DNA of 21,587 nt from Chara braunii (taxonomy: Eukaryota > Streptophyta > Charophyceae > Charales > Characeae), in NCBI GenBank assembly GCA_003427395.1, contig BFEA01000465.1, positions 606,134 to 627,720 of the forward strand. The letters are read 5' to 3'. A program made the translations under genes and the position numbers. Below are positions 16,419-21,587 of the stretch, piece by piece (positions within the stretch are counted from its first letter, which is position 1; each line of letters begins with the position of its first letter). The notes under the pieces are model-generated. The model was given only the letters and a program-made list of their open reading frames with translations. It had not been told where the DNA came from and made no database searches.

Positions 16419-17935
16419 ATGGCTTCTAATCAGAAGAACTCCGGTGCTAGAGATCCAGGGTGTTATAACTGTGGACAGCTAGGTCATATAGCTAGATTCC
16501 GCCACCTTCCCAACAAAGGACTGAACGGACAGAATGGTTCCACAAGTACTGCTTTAGTTCCGGTACAGACTCCGGCGTATGGCGGTGCGTCGATTATACG
16601 GGACCACCCGCATACAATGGTTACTATAAAGGGGGGTACTGTAATGGAGGCGGGCTGGGCCGGCGGGTGTCACATCTAGACGAGCTCATTGCCAAGATCA
16701 GGGGTAAGCACGAGGCTGATGAGGCTAGAGAAAAAGCCGTACGAGAGGAAGAGGAAAAGAAGAAGAAGAGAAGGAAGAGGAGGATAGGCGGTTGAAGGAG
16801 AAGAAAGGCCGGGAGGAGATGCACTCCATTTTTGCTAAAGAGCTGATTTCGAAGTTAGATGTGATCAGCAGCGCAGTGGGGAAAAAGGACAAAGACAAAG
16901 GAGATGACGAAATTGCCAAGTTGCGAGAAGAGATCAAATGATTGAAGAATAGTCAACACGGGAACTCTGCAACGTCTACACAAAAAGGGAAGATGAGCAA
17001 AGACAAAGGAGAAGACGGAGTAGCGAGACAGCGTGATGAGATCGAGAAGATTAAGAGGAACCAACAAGAATGGGCTGCGTCGACCTCGGTGAGTGACAAG
17101 GAGACTGTTGACCTGCTGAAGAAGGAGGTGGCCGAGCTGAAGTCAGCCTCCGAAAAAAGGTTTGGCGCGCTCGAAGAAGAGATAGCCAAAGAGAGGAGAT
17201 TACAAGACGAGGCAGTGGCAGACGCCGAAGCTTGGAAAAACGAGGCGCTTCGACCCGGTAAGAAACAGGGAAACCTGGCCGTCGAAGCTACTCCAGTCAC
17301 GCAAGCGAGAGTGCGGGCACGCACAGTGCAAGGAGCGACGCCAGATGCGACGAGATTGAGGGTAGACGAGCACTACAAGAGTGTTGTGAAGCGACATGGG
17401 ATGGAGGTGGATGTCTTGCAAGAAATGAGAATGAAGGAGGTGAAAGCTCGGCGCGAAGCGGAGGAAGACTTGAAGAAAATTAGAGCACAGAAAGCTTGCG
17501 ATGACCTGGAGATCGAAAGGCTGCACGAGCGGATGAAGAAGTTGGAAATGGAGAAAAGGCAACATGGAGGAGCCACTAACCTGAAGTCCCGACGAGATAG
17601 ATGAGGTGGCCGGGGGTTCGACACGGATGACCGATAGGGCGAAGGGAGTTAGCCCGGCTGACCTGATGAGTGATCGTGAGAGGTTTTTGAGGAAGACGAG
17701 GAAAGATTTGAAAGGTATGCGCAAGGAGGAGATCTTGACGATTTGCGACAAAGAAGGAGGTACGTATGAAAAGCTTGATATTACAAGAGAGGAGATCGCC
17801 AGAGTACGTACTGCTAGAGAATTCGATAATGAAGACAATGGGGGAGAGAAGGGCCAAAAGGCAGTGCTCGATGTTTCGGAGGATGGGGCGGACGAAGTTG
17901 CGGCGAGTGTCGACGACCTTTCCACTACTTCGTAG
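16419..17935 (+). pseudogene. Retroelement ORF1: zinc knuckle plus long coiled coil (disrupted)
   Basis: Starts at ATG 16419. Residues about 15-28 are CYNCGQLGHIARFR, a CCHC zinc knuckle (CX2CX4HX4C) whose last Cys is Arg here (CGC at 16500-16502 instead of TGC). A Lys/Glu/Arg-rich, heptad-like region follows from about 16680 to 17560, typical of a multimerising coiled coil. The last part (to TAG 17933-17935) is acidic. Damage: a frameshift near 16655-16680, another near 16780-16795, an in-frame TGA at 16939-16941, and a one-base shift near 17590. The undamaged frame would be about 500 codons. By analogy with other retroelement ORF1 proteins it probably bound element RNA. It ends about 50 bp before the likely ORF2 ATG at 17989. 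Antisense open frames across it are shadows. Confidence 0.7.
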
Positions 17936-17988
17936 TAGGTACATGCCCGGACGTGACCAACCTCTGGAGACTCACTGAGAGGTGCTGC

Positions 17989-18495
17989 ATGTTTCGATCC
18001 ACTTCTACCACGCGGTTAAGATGCAAGATGTTGAATGGGTTGTTAAGTCTTTTCGTTTCTATGATGATCGTTGCGGGAGCAGTCGCTTGGGGCGAGAAGC
18101 TGGTCAAATATGTTATCCAAGTTGGACGCGATGGGTTTGACTTTGGTACAGGTAGTGGACCGGTGGTGTACGCACTTTTCTCCCCATGGTGTCAACATTT
18201 GTATGTTGGGAGCACGAACAGGGACATGACTACAAGATGGGGGGAACACGTTTAAAGGTCCGGCCAGCTGGGTATTGCACAGGAGAGGAGAAGGAATGAG
18301 AAGCTTTACCGTTGGTTTAGAAGGTATGGGGCTCACAAGTATGTCGTCGTTCCATTGGCGACGTGTAAGGAGGAGGATTTGAATGCTACCGATAACTTTT
18401 TTATTCAGGAACTTTGCCCATCGTTGAATGTGAGAGGGAGAGGTCGGAGATCAAAGAAGTCAAGACCGGGGTGTAAAGAAAAGAAGGAAGGCTAA
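17989..18495 (+). pseudogene. Retroelement ORF2, N-terminal part: GIY-YIG endonuclease (disrupted)
   Basis: From ATG 17989 the frame has a hydrophobic stretch (about residues 16-36) and then a GIY-YIG fold. VVY occupies residues 59-61 (18163-18171) and YVG residues 72-74 (18202-18210). The catalytic Arg is in TTRWGEH (Arg83, His87), and the metal-binding Glu is in FFIQELCPSLN (Glu141, 18409-18411). The family role is nicking target DNA to prime reverse transcription. A TAA at 18253-18255 interrupts the domain between Arg and Glu. Past it the frame continues unchanged to TAA 18493-18495, but the true continuation shifts frame near 18470 in a basic linker (KKRRKAKERL). The domain lies before the RT, unlike canonical Penelope. 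It lacks an obvious Cys/His cluster between the motifs, as reported for Chlamys. Confidence 0.75.
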
Positions 18496-19485
18496 GGAGA
18501 GACTGCTTAGTCAACAGATGGAGAAGACTAAACGAGGAGGTCTGCTCAGTTTCCGAACCACTTTTGGATTGGTGATGGGGCGCTTGCTACGGATTCTAGA
18601 GCACTGTAGACTGAATTCGTTACATAACTGTATGTTTATGTGCAATAGAGGAGATCGATTTTCGGACAAATGGAAAGTGGTGAGAACACTGAGAAGAATG
18701 TTCGGGGGGAGTACCGTTACCTGCAAGTTTGGAACAGGTGAGCTGAGGCATGCTCGGGGTTTGGCTACAGGGAGGTACATGTGTTTCATGTCGTTAAGGT
18801 TATTCCGTTCCTGAGTAAATCCCTGTCGTTGAAGGGGCCGCTGGCCGAAGCGCTGCGGTGCCCGATGAAGAAGAAGGAACTTGCGGGTTGGGGGTTGGAT
18901 AATCTGGTGTATGCTTAATACTGTCGTACATACTTTTGGCGAAAAGCGGACACGTTGCATGCAGGACTACGATATTTTTTGTCAAGTGTTATTCAGAATA
19001 AATTCGGGTTGCGAGTCCGTCAAAGGCTTGTGGTAAAGCTACCGTTTGACGATCGGGTGAGCAAGAGTAAGGTCCATCGTTTTTGTGCTGAGATCGTTAG
19101 GAAGATGGCGATATCAAAAGCATGAAAGGAGATGTTAGTTAGAAGAATGAGAGTTGTTTGGTGTCAGAACAAATCGATCGCTGACAGAATTCATAATTTT
19201 CAACGAATAACGAGGGGCACCGTTTTTTTTCTTGTCGCTGTGAGGAAGCGGACTCTAGATTTGCAAGGATTGACGAACATGTAGCATGTAGACTGAGTGA
19301 GGTGGGGAAATGCCAGGGTGGGTCAAAACGTCGAAGAACGTGCTGAAACCATCTGGGCATGACAGGTGCTCGTAAGTGAGTAAGGAACTCTTGAAGGCCT
19401 TTCGGGCCCATACCTCCCTGCCACCATTGTTTCCAAGGAGTAGAGTCATGACCATTGTTTCCAAGGAGTAGAGTCATGTTTCTCT
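18473..19485 (+). pseudogene. Retroelement ORF2, middle part: linker with CxC motif (disrupted)
   Basis: Readable in pieces. 18473-18813 has a basic start then CMFMCNRGDRFSDKW. A shifted frame from about 18808 to 19230 (contains KELAGWGLDNLVYA and KVHRFCAEIVRKM) has stops at about 18916 and 19121. After the 8-T run at 19223-19230 a third frame gives SCRCEEADSRFARIDEHVAC, with CRC encoded at 19233-19241. CRC followed by a His-containing segment fits the CxC linker described between endonuclease and RT in permuted PLEs. Further shifts occur around 19300-19420, and a 28-bp tandem duplication (19423-19478) breaks the frame just before the RT. Assignment of CRC to the published CxC motif is inference from position and pattern. 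Confidence 0.55.
19423..19478 (+). repeat. 28-bp tandem duplication inside ORF2
   Basis: ACCATTGTTTCCAAGGAGTA plus GAGTCATG occurs at 19423-19450 and again at 19451-19478. 28 is not a multiple of three, so it shifts the frame. Removing one copy joins the upstream frame (CHHCFQGVES) to the RT frame (CFSSVTTEYKE). Confidence 0.95.
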
Positions 19486-20948
19486 TCTGTTACTACGGAG
19501 TATAAGGAGTGTTTGGGCGAGGATGACCTACGGGAACTACTACCACTGTTCGAAGGGCTTGTGTGCTGCCCGTTGGACCACAACATGGGTGACACTTTTG
19601 TTTGTTGCCCACGAGTGTATGAGGTCGGGATGTCAACCTTGTTTTTTGGGAATCCTGTGTTCGAGATATTCCACCGTGACGAGAAGGAGATTGTGCAAAG
19701 GTGCTGCATCAGATATAAGGGGTTAGGACTGTCAAGTGTGGGATTATGGAAAAAGGACGGAGCATTGGGCAAGGCGTACTGCTTGCCGAAACACAAGGAT
19801 GTAACCCGGTGGCGGCCGATCTGTCCTTCGTACGGAAGACTCGGCGAAACGTGGCAAAATGGTGTCCAGCAAAGCAATTAATCAGCTGCTTTGGAACCTA
19901 CCGAAGGGCTCCAATGTGAACTTAAAGAATGCAGACAAGCTTGTGGGGGAGATTCGAAGAATCAACAGGGCAGTGGGAAAAAGGGAGTGTCTCTTGGGTG
20001 CTTCGTTCGATATTAAAGAAAGGTTTTCAAATTTACCAAACAATTCGATTTTGAATGCAGTCGATTGGGTTATCGAGTTTTGGAAGAAAGAGAAAGTGAA
20101 GGGTGTTGCGCTAAGGAAACAGAGTAAAGAGGCCAAGTTGCTACGAGGCAGGTTGGAAGAGGGTTGGAAGCTCATGACCGTTGAGGAAATATGGACGTTC
20201 GTGAAATTTGAACTCAACAACACTTACGCTATCATGGCAGCGGGGCGATGCCTGCGACAGGTGGTCGGCATTCCCATGGGAAAATCGTCAAGTCCTGCGT
20301 TGGTGTGTTTGCTGTGTGCATTTAACGAGTTAACTTTCCTGAATAGTTTAGGTAATGAGCGGCAGCCATTTGATGGTTTTCGGTTGATCGATGACGTTTC
20401 GGTTTTTGTTCGGTACAAAGAAAGAGAACCGGAGTCGAAGACAAGGGCAATGAGGTTGATTTCTACGTTTAGCGATTGTTATGATGGCGATCTTGTTCTT
20501 GTGAAGACTAACTACTGAGGGAGCCACGTGGGATTATCTGGGGTGTGTTTTGCACACTGAGGATGATAATAGGATGATGATTGATTGTTTTCCACTCACG
20601 AAGAAACATGCGGAAAGGGCTGAATGGCGATTTGGTTTTCCAAACGACTCGGGACTTTATCTCATATTCAAAGTAAGCAGCAAAAGATGGCGGTCATTGG
20701 GTCTTTCTTTCATGCATCGTGCAAAAACATATGCTTCGGTTGTAGGAGCGTACTTACCCTTTCTGGTGTCGTTGAAGAGCGAGCTATGGAAAAGGGGTTA
20801 CCCAGACGATTTGTTTGACGGTGTGCTGTACTCTTTTTCAAGGAAGATTGGTGGTCTGTGGAGTGAGTGGCTGCCTGTACTGACGAATTGGCGGAGGTTC
20901 GGACATAAGCAGGCAGATGTGAAATGTAGAAGAATTTCTATTGGCTAG
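19486..20948 (+). pseudogene. Retroelement ORF2, C-terminal part: Penelope/telomerase-type reverse transcriptase (disrupted)
   Basis: The fingers motif AYCLPKHKDVTRWRPICPSY lies at about 19774-19833. After a frameshift near 19845, motif A is GASFDIKERFSNLP (catalytic Asp at 20009-20011) and motif B is QVVGIPMGKSSSPAL (20258-20302). Motif C is RLIDDVSVF, with the Asp pair at 20390-20395. Motif D/E-like TWDYLGCVLH comes after another shift near 20515. The thumb-like tail runs to TAG 20946-20948. About 75 residues separate motif A from motif B, far more than in most RTs, consistent with the insertion-in-fingers domain shared by telomerase and permuted PLEs. It synthesises cDNA from element RNA. 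Both catalytic Asp sites are intact, but the frameshifts abolish the protein. LIDD instead of YADD or YVDD is noted. Confidence 0.85.
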
Positions 20949-21235
20949 GCATATAAGCTGGGGGGTTGTACTGATGAGCTTTAGGGCCTCGCTGCACTAC
21001 TCTTGAAAGGTGCAAAACGAGAGTGAATCTTCCACTAGAACATGGAAAGATACAGCCACATGATTTTTGTCTTTTGTGCATTTCAAGAGTAGTGCAGCGA
21101 CGCCCTTAGTTGGCGTTGGCATATGGAGCGATGGGATCGAAGGTGGTTGGCTGGATGAGAGGTGTGATGCTATGGGGTCGAAGGCCGTTGACTGGAGGAA
21201 CGTTATCTGCAGTTTATTTTTTTGTTGACGGGAAC

Positions 21236-21295
<60 letters not shown>

Positions 21296-21537
21296 GGATG
21301 TATATGGATCGCAGTTTGTATTTTACAGGAACTGGTTTAGTTTATCTGCAGTTTGTATTTTTTTGTTGACGGGATCGAAGGTATATGGATGATGACGGGA
21401 ACTGGTTTAGTTTTTTTTTTTTTTTTTTTGATGTCTTTTTTACGATACACGTGGTGAGCTGGGAAGTTGTGTTTAGTCCAGTGGCGGCGGCTGAATAGAG
21501 GGAGCGCAGTTTCGAGAAGAGTCGGGAAACCGGGACT
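20949..21537 (+). other. 3' region of the retroelement
   Basis: Non-coding. It holds the nested MITE at 20984-21105 and three copies of (C)GGGAACTGGTTTAGTTT or AGGAACTGGTTTAGTTT (about 21228, 21329, 21397). GCAGTTTGTATTTT repeats and T runs of 50 nt (21244-21293) and about 18 nt (21412-21429) also occur. The repeated modules suggest local tandem duplication or slippage. Confidence 0.7.
20984..21105. mobile_element. MITE family copy 2, 122 bp with TTA duplication
   Basis: 25-bp terminal inverted repeats with one mismatch (20984-21008 and 21081-21105, GGGC(C/G)TCGCTGCACTACTC) are flanked on both sides by TTA (20981-20983 and 21106-21108). GGG...CCC ends with a 3-bp TTA duplication are typical of PIF/Harbinger (Tourist-like) MITEs. 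It is inverted relative to copy 1 at 1389-1559. It sits inside the retroelement 3' region, so it either inserted after the PLE or travels with it. Confidence 0.85.
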
Positions 21538-21587
21538 AGAATCTGGCCTGGATTTTGTATAAGGCTGGGTAGTGGTCTGCACTGATG
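21538..21587 (+). repeat. Start of the next retroelement unit (direct repeat, cut by window end)
   Basis: Identical to 15819-15868 over all 50 bases to the window end. It shows that a second unit or 3' pseudo-LTR begins here in the same orientation. Confidence 0.9.

Larger units (their letters stand above)
15819..21537 (+). mobile_element. Penelope-like retroelement with N-terminal GIY-YIG endonuclease (Chlamys/Naiad-type layout)
   Basis: Order on the plus strand: leader (15819-16418), ORF1 with zinc knuckle and coiled coil (16419-17935), ORF2 with GIY-YIG endonuclease then CxC linker then RT (17989-20948), and a T-rich 3' region. The same 50 bp start this unit and reappear at 21538, giving a 5,719-bp period. 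Endonuclease before RT with a CxC motif between is the permuted order described for the Naiad and Chlamys clades (Craig et al. 2021, from memory). Canonical Penelope elements carry the endonuclease after RT. Reading frames need at least eight corrections, so the copy is inactive. No target-site duplication can be judged because the next unit is cut by the window end. The assignment is firm for PLE-type RT with upstream GIY-YIG. The exact clade is inferred. Confidence 0.8.

Noticed and set aside
16711-16735. CTGATGA...GAAA in ORF1
   Set aside because: It lies in the coiled-coil coding sequence with only seven bases between the boxes; coincidence.
16624-17944. Long minus-strand ORFs (up to 241 codons) opposite ORF1
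   Set aside because: They are antisense shadows of the Lys/Glu-rich coiled coil, reading as Ser/Leu/Phe-rich low-complexity sequence.
19486-20948. Telomerase reverse transcriptase gene
   Set aside because: PLE and TERT RTs are related, but there is an upstream GIY-YIG domain, no telomerase RNA-binding domain was recognised, and the unit is repeated.
20970-21012. CTGATGA near GAAA in the retroelement 3' region
   Set aside because: The spacer is the MITE end and does not form a stem II next to the boxes.
15819-21537. Canonical Penelope/Poseidon element or LTR retrotransposon
   Set aside because: The endonuclease is upstream of RT rather than downstream. No protease, RNase H, integrase, primer-binding site or TG...CA repeat ends were seen.

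Overview
This is nuclear DNA from a eukaryote, and it is almost entirely repeats. It has dense microsatellites, 17-50 nt homopolymer runs (mostly T on this strand), many small foldback elements and several retro-insertions. I see no complete, confidently identifiable host gene. A U6 snRNA fragment at 15749-15807 has the plant-type 5' stem-loop, and the large retroelement belongs to a clade known from green algae, spike mosses and slime molds. A green-lineage host, such as a streptophyte alga, is therefore my best guess, but it is not proven.

The main content is at 15.8-21.6 kb: one decayed unit of a Penelope-like retroelement (PLE) with permuted domain order. An upstream ORF1 carries a zinc knuckle and a long coiled coil. 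An ORF2 carries an N-terminal GIY-YIG endonuclease, a CxC linker, and a reverse transcriptase with an insertion between motifs A and B. The first 50 bp of the unit recur exactly as the last 50 bp of the window, 5,719 bp downstream, so a second copy starts at the edge (tandem or pseudo-LTR layout). The 5' end of the unit lies about 11 bp from a 59-nt piece of U6 snRNA. Frameshifts and stops are numerous, so this copy is dead.

Region by region. 1-2330: ATTCGA-rich foldback, MITE at 369-528, MITE copy 1 at 1389-1559. 2330-2690: GAG/GAA repeat. 2874-3518: 645-bp element with 18-bp perfect terminal inverted repeats. 3540-3940: compound microsatellite. 4056-4687: 35-bp inverted repeat pair. 4690-7300: small hairpins, tRNA-derived SINE, CGGCCG-rich palindromic DNA, simple repeats. 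7451-7521: a hammerhead-ribozyme-like motif. 7771-8306: two small ORFs with hydrophobic segments. 9.0-11.4 kb: tandem duplications and one possible exon. 11.4-11.7 kb: long foldback element. 12.6 kb: a bare poly(T) flanked by a 16-bp target-site duplication. 12.7 kb: second tRNA-derived SINE. 13.05 kb: antisense fragment of organellar/bacterial-type large rRNA. 13.5-14.1 kb: diverged tandem array. 14.7-15.1 kb: minisatellite that reads as a Gly/Pro-rich ORF on the minus strand. 20984-21105: MITE copy 2, nested in the PLE 3' region.

No operon-like cooperation exists here. The only functional module that can be read is the dead PLE, where ORF1 would bind RNA, the endonuclease nick the target and the RT copy the RNA. 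The non-autonomous elements would depend on enzymes encoded elsewhere.
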